Below, piece after piece: positions 23,503-35,289 of a DNA stretch of 64,000 nt (its first letter is position 1; each line of letters begins with the position of its first letter). The stretch covers positions 71,949,345 through 72,013,344 of the forward strand of contig NC_087062.1 in assembly GCF_963678635.1 (NCBI RefSeq), given 5' to 3'. This DNA comes from Symsagittifera roscoffensis (lineage: Eukaryota > Xenacoelomorpha > Acoela > Convolutidae). Made by a program: the position numbers and the translations under genes. The notes beneath the pieces are model-generated. The model saw only the letters and a program-made list of their open reading frames with translations. It made no database searches and had not been told where the DNA came from.

Positions 23503-26146
23503 CTAGAACAGTATTTGATTAATTTCTATTTCGGGAGTTTGCGTTTGAACGATTTCTGTTATAATTTGAGTAGTTACTTCTGTTTGAGTTTGATCTCGAA
23601 TAGTTGATTCGATATTTATTGTTCTGAGTGTTTGATCGTCCATATCTATTCTGAGAGAAATTTCGTGAGTTTCCTTGATTTGGAGATCTTTCGCGATAGT
23701 TATATCTGTAGGTTGATTGTTGTCTAGAGGTATTATACTTACCAGAAACTGGTTTTTCCTCAACTATTTTTACTGTGAAGGTTTTGTTCGGTGAGTTTTA
23801 GTCTTGTTTCATATATTGCTAAAATGATTTTATGCGGTTTGTTTTGATTCTCTTGTTCTTTTTGTCTATATTCAGCAATGCTATGTCCATATCTACGGCA
23901 TGAGTTACACGATTTTTTGAATGATGGTTTTCGTTCAAAAAAATTAGGTTTTTTTCGTACATATTTAATATTTGATTAATTTTTTCAGCTAATTCAGTGT
24001 CAGAGTCATGGACATTATTTATTTGTGAAGTAGTAGTTTGGATGTTGTTTACATATTGTAATTTTAAATTTTCTGTTACTTCCAGTTTCATAGTGAATTC
24101 GGCTTGTTCTAGTTTATCTACTAGCTTTCTGAATTTATATCGGGTTCTCAAATTGAAGAGGTACGTGATGCTCTCTTTTTTATCGCTATTTTTCGTAATT
24201 GTGGTGTTAGAATCATCATTGAAATTTCTGTCGTTTTTGTGTTTTTATAATCATGCGTATTAGGGGAATATGCTTTCTTACTAATGTTTCAAGCTTACTG
24301 CAAGTTGTTTAATTGTTTCATTTGGGATTATACGATTTTCATTGCATAAGACTCTTTGGTGTTGTTTGTTTTTTTTAGAGTCGAAAACTTTTCTGCGCCA
24401 TCAAGTGCGGTTAGGATTAGAGCTGTGCGTCTAAGTATTCAATTTTGATGAACTGATGTATTTACTGGTTCAGGTCCTATATTTAGAATCAAATTGGCTG
24501 TGACTGCATCAAAGTAATCTTCTACTGAGTATTATAATCTTCTTCCTGTAAATACCATAAGTGGCTTAGTTGAAGATACAGAGGATTCACCCATAAGGTA
24601 TCGATTCATAGTCATTTGTAGTAATTTTGCGACATTTGGTACTTGAAAAAATGTAAGTTGGGTTTTTGTTATTTCGTGTTGTTGTAGATAATATGGTGAT
24701 GGGACTTGATTTTTCATTTGAGTTGGTTGGTAATTTTGTGGATTTACTGGGTTTTGTGATTGAAAATTATTATTGAACGACGTTGGGTTATGTCTCGTTT
24801 GTCCTGTTTGTTCGTTTCGTGTATATGGTTCGAAAAGATCTGATTGATGGAGGATCTGGTTTATCAAGGTTCCAATTAATGTTGTGCTGATTTGTATTGG
24901 GTCGTTGTTGATTTTGATGATAGTATTCTCAGTAATGTGGTTGATTCCTAATATTGTGTTTGTTTGTCAGTTTTTTTTGTTGAAAAAATGGATAATTTTT
25001 GCTACGGTTTAGTGTTGCTCGTGGTTGATCATTAAAAATACTGATTGAGAAGTTTGTTGTGGTACATTTTGATTTTGTGATTGTGATTGATTTTGACTAT
25101 TCATATCGGGGGGTTTTGCTGTTTTGGATTTTGCAAAAAAAAATATAGTTAAGATCTGAGAACTTATTTATATTTGTTGTCTTGATGTTGTTACTGGTTT
25201 AAATATTTGATAGTCCATTTGTGAATTTTTTGAAACATTGAAGGTTTTACTCTGGGTTATATAGTTGTTTGTGGAAATGCTGCGTTTTTTTTCTGGGAGT
25301 TGTAAGTGTAGGTTGAATAGGGGAAATGCTTTGTTGCGTTGTTGTTGGCAGTGTTTCAATTATTTCTTCATTTACGTAATGTGATGAAGTCTGAATATCT
25401 TTTTGTGTAAGATTTCTTGTTCCGTTTAAGTTTTCTTGATTATTAATTGTAGATTTTAAACTATTGTTTCCTGTTCTGTCAGTGAACAATGAATTGTAGT
25501 TTTTAAGTATTGCATCAATAGTAAGTGGAGTTATCCTAACAAAACCTCTATTGATGGAAACTGTGGTAATTGCTTGACTTGATGTATTAGTTGGTATATT
25601 AATAATTAAGGGATGAGACCATTCAGGGTCCCAAACATAATCTGTTTCACCTTTCAGTACAGTTTCATCGTCGGTTTTGATGATATTAGTTTCTTGAATT
25701 GTTGCTGTTATGTTTGACGTGATGGAGTTGGTATTAGAAAAATCAGTTAACTATGAGACTAACAATGATTTTTGTACTAAAAAATTTTTTATTTTGTATT
25801 TACTAATTTATTTATTCAAAAATTTTGTTTCACTGCAGATTTTCAGATTTTGTAGGGAACGACTTGTGTTCTTTTTATCAGTCGTTATTGTATAGATAGT
25901 AGGTTTAGCACCAATAAGGTTGTTGATGGATTACTTCAAATTTCATGTCAGTAAATGAAAGTATAAATTTACCGCATAAGGTATTTTAAATACAAAGGTT
26001 TGTTCCGGTTTCCGTCGTACGAACATGTAGCAGAGTGGTCCGATTCCTGATTGCCTTTCGCGCCACGATCTTGGTCTTTTTTCAATACCTGGTGGTTCGG
26101 GTATTGTTTAAAAATTTGGCGTACATTTATCAAGACGTAGAGACAT
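23503..26146 (-). pseudogene. gag: provirus A gag, internally deleted
   Basis: Starts at ATG 26146, whose first codons match the B gag start (MSL.L). The capsid-like part is at 24867-24200 (KPLMVFTG, then a DYFDAVTANLIL frame). One CCHC-type zinc knuckle lies at about 23909-23868 with its last Cys replaced by Tyr. It is followed by an Arg/Asn/Ser-rich basic tail ending in RNRN and TAA near 23522. Compared with B, about 2.5 kb near 25700-25850 is missing. Several stops are present. The product would be the structural polyprotein with a nucleic-acid-binding tail. Confidence 0.7.
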
Positions 26147-26258
26147 TTCTATTAAACTATCTTTTCCGTCAAAAATTTTTGCAATTTGGCAATTGTCTCA
26201 TTCTAAAATTTATCTAGTGTGACATAAGTTTTAATACTAAAATTTATGTCGCACAAGA

Positions 26259-26452
26259 TGAGAAATGTCTTAGTGACTGTACTCATAGAGTAATTTCAGA
26301 TAAGATACACCTTCTGCTCGTCACGCTATCTTATTTTCGGCGGGATTGATTCGTGCAACTTCTTAGTCTAATACCGATCTTAGTCTTACTCTTATATCTG
26401 CTAGTCTCGAAAGATCTATTGTATACTGGCTTATGCAAATTAGTTGCCAGAA
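26259..26452 (-). repeat. provirus A 5' LTR, first part (to the B insertion site)
   Basis: Matches 11046-11242 of the A 3' LTR closely. It ends in AGAA, which is repeated after B at 45806-45809. The bases before it (complement of 26244-26256) contain TTGTGCGACATAAA, a degraded version of the B primer-binding site. Confidence 0.85.
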
Positions 26453-26830
26453 TGAGTTATATCCTTTTGGGTATACTCATAGAGTAATTTCAGATAAGAT
26501 ACACCGTCTGCTCGTCACGCTATCCTTTTTTTGGCCGGATAAATTCATGCAACATCTTAGTCTAGTACCAAACTTAATCTTACTCGTATATCTCCTAGTC
26601 TCAATAGATCGAATGTACAACGGTTTATGCGAGTTAGTTCCAGAATGAGAACATTTGTATTCTAAGATTAATTCAAATTGTTCTGGTGTTGAAGCTGCAA
26701 GTAGGTTCAACACTTACAAATAAGTGGATTGTTAGTTTGATGGAGTATGATTGGTTAGTATTCAATATTTTATAGAGATAAATTATCTGAGTATTATCCA
26801 ATAAAAAATTCTAGTACAAATCTGGTTGCA
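26453..26830 (-). repeat. provirus B 3' LTR
   Basis: A 378-base LTR from TGAGTTATATCC to CTGGTTGCA. It shares the CCAAT, TATA (TATAAAATA on the coding strand) and hairpin layout of the A LTR. The hairpin arms at 26686-26698 and 26701-26713 carry a paired T-A change where other copies have C-G. Confidence 0.9.
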
Positions 26831-26841
26831 CCCATCCAGGT

Positions 26842-27171
26842 TTAGAGAGTTTTAGTTTTTTCGGTGTTATATTGTAGTGGAGGATGGAAAATCGTATTTT
26901 TCTTTTGAGATTGCGAGAATATTCTTTTTTTCTGGTTTAGAAGAAGAGTTGTTATCGCGATCGTTTCGTGAGATCGTTTTATGATTTCTGATCGGTTGTG
27001 ATGAGTGTTGATCTGATTGATTTTTGAGATGAGTAATGATCCAATCACATACGGGAGTGGCATGTAGTTTGGCTTTGGATGCAGTGCCTGGTCACTTGAA
27101 TCTGTACGTATGCTTGAACATCGAGGTGGCCATTGTTCGGTTGCAATGGGTTTCATTTGCTGCAATGCCAA
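26842..27171 (-). CDS. provirus B 3'-most ORF, 109 aa
   Basis: An intact reading frame from an ATG to a stop 12 bases before the 3' LTR. The protein is basic and His/Ser/Thr-rich, with no transmembrane helix or recognised domain. Its C-terminal half corresponds to the remnant at 11455-11637 in provirus A. It is one of the few undamaged frames of the provirus. It may be an accessory gene or a chance survivor. Confidence 0.35.
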   Translation of the reverse strand: MALQQMKPIATEQWPPRCSSIRTDSSDQALHPKPNYMPLPYVIGSLLISKINQINTHHNRSEIIKRSHETIAITTLLLNQKKRIFSQSQKKNTIFHPPLQYNTEKTKTL

Positions 27172-28550
27172 GTCGTACTTTAAACCCGTTGAGTGTAGTG
27201 ACTGTAGGCAGCATGTCAGTTGCGTCTCGCCATATCGTATTTGGAGTGTAATTGGTTTGTCAAGTTCCTTGCTGCTCTTCTTTGGGCTGTATGTTATCTA
27301 TATTCTGCATTGTATTTTTTACATATATGAGTTTTTGTTAATTTTGTTTTCAGTCATGATCTTGTATTAGTTTTTATCGCAAAATCGTTTTTGTTTAGTT
27401 CGGTTATTTTTAAGAGCTACTCAAACATGAGTAAATCTCGTCAGAGATGGAGTTGTGAGTCACAAAGTGTGGATGTACCACGGTGGGTGAGGCCGGCTAT
27501 AGAGCATGCTCAGGACGTCCTCTCTGGTGGGTTAGGCCAGGAGTGAGGGTATAATTTCATGATCTCTTTTTGGAGGGTCCTGTTTGAGTTCAACCTTTCG
27601 TGCATTTTTTTTACTGGTTTGTTCCTTTTTGTCTTCTGTCTTTTTCTTAAAAATCATATAGTTTACTTTGGGTTTGTCTTTCAATTTTTTGGTGTTTTGT
27701 TGTTTTGTGTTCAGACTTGAAAGTATTCTTCAAAAGAATAAATTATTCAGTTCTAAGCTGTTGTGAATCCAGTTTGGGTACCGTGGGTTTTCTTTTCTTA
27801 ACCATGCTGTTAGGCTGTAGTTTGTGGTGTTTAGTAAGCTTGCGTTGGTTAGTTTGAATTATTATATAATTCCTTTCCAACCGGGTTAAAGGAAAGTTTT
27901 GAAACGTGGTAAAACTGGTTAGGCGACTGTGAATAGAATTGTGGGCGAGTGAACATAAAACTATGAAGAAGCGTCTTTGAAAAGGCTAGTACTGCTTTTA
28001 AATTTAAAGGCAACTTTTTTAAATTTACTACTTTGAAATTATAAATATTACTGCCTGAATTGGTGGTTGAAATTATCAATTTGTTTTTAATTGTAAGAAT
28101 ACTGCATTGGGGAAAAGAATTTATATATCAATTTATTGCTTTGTACGGGAGAATTTTACAGCTTCATAAATTGAAATTGGTCAAAAGAAGTTTATAAATC
28201 TAGAAAAAAGTTTTCTGTTTTTTATTTCGTTTTACTTTTTTGTAGATGACTGATGATCGTGCCTGTGAAGTCTATAAAAAAAGAAAACATTTATACAAAA
28301 AGGTTAGTTTGTGTTTGAATTTATTAAAAAGTTATTTAACTCATATTACCTATTCGTTGCTGAAGAATCTGTGGCGAAAAACGTTGTGGATGATCTCTGA
28401 TGATCTTAGTAATTTAGCTAGCTAACGAATGATGTATTTTATTCGCTGAAGTGGCCAAAGCAATTCGAGTGCCTTAATAATGTTGTGCTCATCAGTGCTA
28501 GGTGAGAGTTCATAAGGTGTATTTTGAATGGAGTTACAAAGTTTATGATT
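27172..28550 (-). other. provirus B 3' non-coding or decayed region
   Basis: Counterpart of 11638-12897 in provirus A. T/G-rich on the + strand, with no long coding frame on the - strand. Confidence 0.4.
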
Positions 28551-30135
28551 TTAACTGGTGTTATGGATGAATTCTAAGATTGCGATTTCAACGGGCTGCA
28601 GGAATTCGTGTGGGACGATTAGTGGGCGGGATTCGTCTACGTTGAAGAGCTTGGTTAAGGGACAGAATATATACATCTGGGTGATGGGATCGTAATAGCA
28701 GAGAATGCTTTGTAGGTTAGTGTTTTTAAAACAATAAGTGAAGTTAAGAAAAAATGGTGAGGTGTATTTAGAAACAATGTATTGATATTTATGGTGAAGT
28801 TGTCGTGCTGGTGTATTATGAGTGTAATGATGTTGGGTGAAATTATGGTAAGTATAAGTGTGTATTTGTTTAGTTCGTAATATGACGTTGTATGAACAGT
28901 GCAAATCACGTTCTTTGGGTGTGAGGAAAAGAAAGGTTAGTGAAAAGTGGTTAAATTTGTTAAAATATGAACCATAAGCTTGAATATCACGAAATGCTGT
29001 TGAAATGACGTGGTCGTACTTTTTATCTAAAGTGTTCAGGGTGAAAAATATAGTGTTTTAAAGAAATTTTTTTCTGTTAGTTGTTGATTAGCAAATTGGT
29101 CGTCGTTTAGAAAGATGTCTTCGTTAGGTCGTATGATGTTATGATCGTAGTGATCGATAAAATTTTCAATAAGTTTTGGGTGCGGTGAATCTGATTAGTG
29201 ATTGTTGATATCCTATCTGTGTGAATTGTTTTGTGATTAGTGCTGTTGTTAGAAGATAGAATTGAGTGCTGCATTGTTGATTGTCATGAGGGGTGTTATA
29301 TCAAGCTAGTGATAGTGGATTAGTAAAGTGATAGAGTGATGTCCATGAAACGTGTCCACGTGGGTATAATACGTGCTCACTTACTTAATTGAGGTTTTCG
29401 TCATTGGGGTCTTGATGAAAATACGTGTATTGAGGGGAAAAGGGTAGACAAATTTGAAGAAATTCTTTTGTGTGTGAAGTGGATGATTGACAAATGTTGT
29501 GGATGTTTCAGCGTTAGAGTAAAATGGAGTATTAGGAAATTTTCTTTTAAAATTTTGCTATGCTCGGTTTGTACTGGAGGATGGTGTTGATGAGGAAGTT
29601 GGGATTTGCGAAGGGGTATAATGTGAAGAGGGAGTTGGGGTTTTACGGGTTGGATGATTTTGTAGATTGCGAGAGTTGGTGAATGGTTAGTGTTTGAGGG
29701 TGCTGTAATTATTGTTGAAGTGCGATGAAAATATCAAGCTCGTGAGATATCTGTGTATTTACAGAGCTGTTGTTGTCGGAAGGTTCACTGGTCAAGGGGG
29801 AATATGTGGTTGTTACATTAGAAATAGAAGAGGGAGGGGAAGGGGGTTCAATTTTGACATGGGAGTGGATAGGTTGAAAGGGAGGTTGGGAAAGGTAGAT
29901 GGGCTGAGTTCGGAGTTGGCAAATTTGTCGGGGGTCTCGATATCGGAGTTATTAAAATGGGAGATAGTGTTACATTGAGTTGTGTTTGAATTAGTGTCTG
30001 AATCCATGCTGGATGATGTGTTATCTTGAGGTGATTGAGGTGGAGGGAAAGCAAAAAAAGGGATGATGGGGAGGTTGCTTTGGAGGTTGGTTGGGTAGGA
30101 AATTGAGCGATGGAATGATCCAACTTTCGGCTCAC
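28551..30135 (-). pseudogene. provirus B Pro/Ser-rich 3' accessory ORF region
   Basis: Frames at 29848-30135, 29813-30007, 28655-28909 and 28551-28904. The DIETPDKFANSELSPS block matches provirus A. The 117-residue frame at 28904-28551 contains CYYDPITQMYIFCPLTKLF and ends LEFIHNTS. Downstream of env and upstream of the 3' LTR in both proviruses. Frameshifts separate the pieces. Function unknown. Confidence 0.5.
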
Positions 30136-30719
30136 CGTGGGCTAAAAAGATGGTTGTTTTGAGAACGAAAGTTAGTGGTATGTGGTTGTTCTATAATTTG
30201 CACGTGTGTGTCTTCTATATTGGGTTGTTGGGTTATTATGTGTTGAAATGGACTTTGTGGGTAGTTAGATCTTGAAGATATGAGGTCTGTCACGGTTATG
30301 TTTGTGAACTTTCGTGGTACTAATGATAAGGGATGGTTATGATTTAGGTTTTGTAGCTGTGGTGCCGTAGGCGTTGTATTTGTATTGTTTCGTGAATCGT
30401 CATATGTGTTCGGTGTTGCTGATAGCTTGGTATTGTACTTTTATTTGAGCGTAAAAAATTATTTTATTTATTCATGTAGAGAATATTCCAAAAGAACCTG
30501 CAAAAAGTGTGCGTGCTACGCGTGCTTGTTTGTGTACTTGTGTGTGTATTGTCCATGTATTGTAGATTCCTTGTAATAGAGAGAAAAGAAATCCAAGAAA
30601 GTTATACTATGCGTATAATATGGTCAATTTTTCTATGATGTAGTAGGACCATCCTAGAAAGGCAAGAAGTTCGTTTTTCAAATTACAAAACTTAAAATAT
30701 TTATTGATGATATATCTTG

Positions 30720-33334
30720 TGGTCTGTTTTTTTCGCCATTTAAGTAAATGTAATCTTTTATATCTTTGAAATATCCGCTGTAATCGTGTGGGTATATGTG
30801 AGAAAAACCTGCTGTTTCTGCATGTTTGCGTCGGTTTCGATCTATAGATTGTCGTTATAGAGTGTCCATTTTTGTGAGTAATTCCTGAAATTGTTGTGTA
30901 CGTATGTGATGTTGAATGTCGGATTTAGAGTATATGCCGATCGATTGTAAATCGACATTTGGATTGCGGGCAATAGCTCTAATGCTTTCTGGTCAAAACT
31001 TTTTTAGTGGTTACATAAGTGTAGGATATGGTGTGAGAAGGTAGTATTTATCTTCGTAAGGGTTTAATCGTTCTACATTGTGGCTATTTTCTGATCCACA
31101 TGGGATTGCTGTATCCTAAAAATAAGTTCTTCGGGAGAGTGTATCAACAAAATGTATTTTTTTTTGTAGAACATTGGGTTACTTTTACAACATCTTTTGT
31201 CATCAAAACATATAAATGTGATACTTTTTTGGTACAAGTTTAATACCATAATATGTTTTTCGTAGTCAATAAAATTTTATCTATTACCTGTCAGTAAATA
31301 TCCTGCAAATGATTGTAAAATTCGTGTTCTTTCAAGTTCGCATAAATGATGGAAAGTTTCAAGTTCTGTTAAAAACATTTCTTGAAAGATTCTACTTATT
31401 GTACAGTCTAGTTTCATGTCTAGGTGTATGTCATAGTGACTTGCGGTAAAATGAATGTTTTTCATTAGTGATAGTTCTTATAAACGTGTACTGTCTGTGT
31501 CTTGTTGTTTTATTTTTCCACCAGTGTTTCCTGTGTTTTAGGAGGTTTACAGGGATTTATAAATTTTCGTCACTGATTGAGTGATGTGTTGGCAATGGAT
31601 TTATGATTGATTATACTGTGTTCATGTCGAAACCTTGTTTGTATTTGACAAGAGTTTCTGAGTATTGTGTTTTGTAGAGTGGTTTGATATATTTACATGC
31701 AAGTTCTGTTTCTGGGTATAATTGGAAACGTGTCAATTTATTTTCTAAATTATAAATGTTGCTAAAAACTTTACAATTCTTGCGTGTATTTTTGCTACTT
31801 GGAATGTGGTACAATTTTCTTCGGGAAACCAAAAAGTTGATGCTTGTGTTCGTTTAGTAGGATCGCAGTATCCTTGGTCGTTTTTACAAGGGAGTCTGAT
31901 TCCCTGATCAATTATAGTGTCAGCTTTTAAATCTTGTGTTATTTGTACTTTTTCAAGTGGTATTTTCCAACAAAAAAAAACATTATTTTTTGGTATCCTT
32001 CGTTTTTTTATTGTCGGCTTTTCAAGTTGAGGGGTTGTTTATTCCAATGTGTGGTATCCAATTTTAAAATGGAGATTGTAAGTTAATCTTCCATGTGCTC
32101 CGTGGAAGGGAAGTTTGTCGTCTAGTTTTATATGGCCTTGTTATCTTTTAAGTTCGGCTTGATGTGCAGAGTCTGGAAAAACTTGAAAGTGTACCAATAT
32201 TCTCGTTGTGATTTTGTTTGATGTGATTTTTTTATCGCTTAAGTTCGTTTTTACAATCGTCAGGGCTGAGGTATAATAGTCTTTCGATGTTGATTTGGTA
32301 GAAAGATTCATGATCTAGTCTATTTTTATTTCCGTTTGAAACTTTAGAGCAATGTACTTTCTTTTCGGAAAATGTTGCTGTGAATTTATATCCTGTTATC
32401 CCTGTAGCTCGCGCGTTTGAGTAAAGTGTAGCTATTATTTGTGTTGATTCTATTGATTGTGGTTCGGATTCGCGTTGGGTGACATGATTTATTGCATATT
32501 TATGTAATGTTTTTTGTTCATTTTCTTCACAGTCATAGTGTGTGACTAGTAAATCCTGGGTCCTGTTCGGGGGGAAGGATGGTTATGATCGGGTTTTGAG
32601 AAATTGAATGAGAGAAGGGTCTAGAAAATTAGCCGTTTTCTTCACAGTCATAGTGTGTGACTAGTAAATCCCGGGTCCTGTTCGGGGGGAAGGATGGTTA
32701 TGATCGGATTTTGAGAAATTGAAAGAGAAAAGGGTCTAGAAAATTAGCTTTTTTTAGAAGATACATGTCTATGGTAGCCCTGAGTATGGATTATAAAAAA
32801 TTATACATCCAACTGTCTTTTTTGTGTATCTATCGTATTTTTAGATAATTTCTGTGGTTATAAATGGTGGAGGTAAAGATTGAGCTGTTATATTTGGGGG
32901 GCTAGGGATAAGGGATGGTGAAATAAATTATTTTGTTTTACTGTGATTTCAAATTTTAGCGTCAGATCTTCAAATTTTATCTTGTTTATGTTATTTGGAT
33001 TTGTATGTTATGTTCTTGTATATCTTTATGGATATCTTGTCGATATTGTAATCTGTTTAGTGCCCAAGTGTTTAATCTGTTACTTTCGCGATGTTGTCCA
33101 AAAAATGGAGAGGGTGCTACGAATGTATTCCAATCTAATCGTAGGTGAATTTTCTCTATATCTAGCGTCGAGATTTGTAGGAAAATTTGTAGGATGTGGT
33201 GTTTGTTAGATTTGAGTTATGAAAGGGGTTGACGGGAGTGCAAGAAATTCTGGAAGTGGAAAAGTTGTGTCAGATGAACCGTCTAATGGATCGTTCACTA
33301 AATTTGGTTCGCCTTGAGTAAGAGGTTGTGTCAT
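30720..33334 (-). pseudogene. env: provirus B envelope-like glycoprotein, broken
   Basis: Begins at ATG 33334 (MTQPLTQGEP; A has MTQAFTQGEP). Blocks follow the same order as in A. These are a HYDCEEN-containing segment near 32540, a Cys-rich stretch near 31900 (LPCKND), the helix LCELERTRI near 31340, and the paired-cysteine region around 31230-31090. A 115-bp tandem duplication at 32521-32750 and many stops break it. Conserved cysteines between A and B imply that a disulfide-bonded ectodomain was once maintained. The class is not certain. Confidence 0.5.
32521..32750. repeat. 115-bp tandem duplication in provirus B env
   Basis: 32521-32635 and 32636-32750 are nearly identical, both starting TTTTCTTCACAGTCATAGTG. 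Absent from provirus A at the same place. Confidence 0.9.
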
Positions 33335-33599
33335 TCAAAATGGGAGATGTTCTGTAGTGGCTGGGGGCTTAAAGGATTTTCTCAGATTTGTTCAGATGAT
33401 GGGGTTGAACCTAACGAATCTGATGGGATGTTTGATGTGTTTTGTTGTGATGGGGTCTGGGGAGTACTTTGAATTGTGCTACTGGAGAGGTCTATAGGGT
33501 TTGCTGTTGGTGAATGAGGTATGTTGAATTGAACTCTGGGGGTTTGCAAATTTCTGTTTCGTCTTGGATGTATAATTGGTCTGTTTATCTCGAGCGTGT

Positions 33600-34089
33600 T
33601 TATGTTTTGACTTTGGTGTCTTGCTCTATCAAAATCTTGTTGGAGAGGGGATATATATTATATATTGGTTCGTTTTGCGGTTCGCGTAGAGATGCTTGGC
33701 GAATTACTGGTTCATGTGGTTCGGACAATCGTGCGTGTCTTTCTTCAAATGTGCATGGGTTGTCTTGAAAAGAGATGGGTGTTGATGATTGGGGATTATT
33801 TCTTTGACTAGTTGTTGGTGTTGTTGGAGATTCTTGGGAACTTGTTGGTGGGGACTCGTGTGGGGGTTGTTGATAAGCAATTTTGGAAAATTTTGAAAAA
33901 TTGTTCAATTATGAAGAAATTTTGTGTTTTTTGTAATATTATTGAATGAAAAGGATTAAAAATATTGTTGCTAATGCGAAGGTTACAATAGCCTTTTTTT
34001 TTTATAATTTTGCGTTTTGTCATTATGAGGGATGTCAAAACTGTGAGAAATATTATAATAAGAAAAATCGTACCTAAGGAGGTGGTCAA
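33600..34089 (-). pseudogene. provirus B transmembrane plus Pro-rich ORF between pol and env
   Basis: Two overlapping frames. 34089-33808 starts with a transmembrane helix (LGTIFLIIIFLTVLTSLIM) directly followed by TKRKIIKKK, a type I stop-transfer pattern. 33908-33600 continues as a Pro/Ser/Thr-rich segment (YQQPPHESPPTSSQESPTT) that could be its cytoplasmic tail. The same place in A holds a hydrophobic frame. It may be a second membrane protein or the N-terminal leader of the env precursor. Confidence 0.4.
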
Positions 34090-35289
34090 GGATTTTGGAA
34101 AAATTAACGTAGGTTTGGGCTAGGGAGTAAAAAATGATGAAAAAAATTGCAAAAATTATCACGAGGAGGATGAATAATTCTTCGATATCGGATATTAAGA
34201 CTATACAAAGTTTGAAAAATTTGAAAGAATTTTTTGAAATTTGTTGACTGTTCGAGAAAGAAGCAATTGAAGAAATGATTCGTTCCGTCGAATTAATTTT
34301 TTATTTTTTGAGGCTAAATTCGAGTGATTATTTTTTGGTTTTTTGACAAGTGTGTTAGATTTCGGCAATTTTTGTTAAAGGGAAGTTTGAAGGGCTCTTA
34401 CGTGTCTTCCTGGTTTTGTTGTTAATTATTGGATGATATGGGTTATCTAAGAGAGATTCGTACTTTAGACTAAATGATCATGTCCATTTTTGTTTTTTAG
34501 GCTAATTTAATACTAATGCCTGAGGGATTTTTGCGGTCTAGATTGGGACAGTATTGTTGATCTTTGTTCTACTTGATAGGGGAGATTTGTAATATTGAGA
34601 CTTTGTTTATTTCAGGTGTCAATGTTTGGCGGTTTGCTTTTTTTTTACCTGGAGGTCCTTTAGTTATAGTTGAGATTCGCTTGAAGGTGATTGTTTGTCG
34701 GCCAAAGAAGTCGTGTCAAAAATGAGGCGATGATTCGGAAAAGGTTCTGATTGGCTGAATTTGAACTAGTTTGTTCAAGTGGTTTTCAGCATGAATTTCG
34801 AGAAAATGTTCGGGTTATGAAAAGACCTTCAGGAGGTGAAAATGTTAATTAATTTCAAAGTGATTTCTGAGATTCAACTTTCTTCAATATTTTATATTGT
34901 GGGATGGATGTTTTGTAATCTTTGGGTGGCTGATTTCGAAGTCGCGATGATTGTCTATGAAGAGATTTTTAGTTTTGGTCTTGTGGATGATTTTTTTCAC
35001 TAGTTCTTGATTTTATCTTCCTTTTTGAGTTATCTTTTTGTTTTCTAGATTTTTTGATGTTTGTTTGTGAAGTTCTCTTGTATTTTTATCTAATGGTTTT
35101 TTGATAGAACTCATATCAGTGCTTTGATTTTGTTCGTAATTTGAGTTATTTTGAATAACTTTAAGTCCTGTAAAGGAGTATAATTGAGTCAGTTCACGAA
35201 GAGTGCACTGTTTCGGATAATAACATAAAAGATTGTTTCGGCGTTGAAAAATTTCGTTTTTGCTTAGGTCTATAAGTTTACATGTTAAT

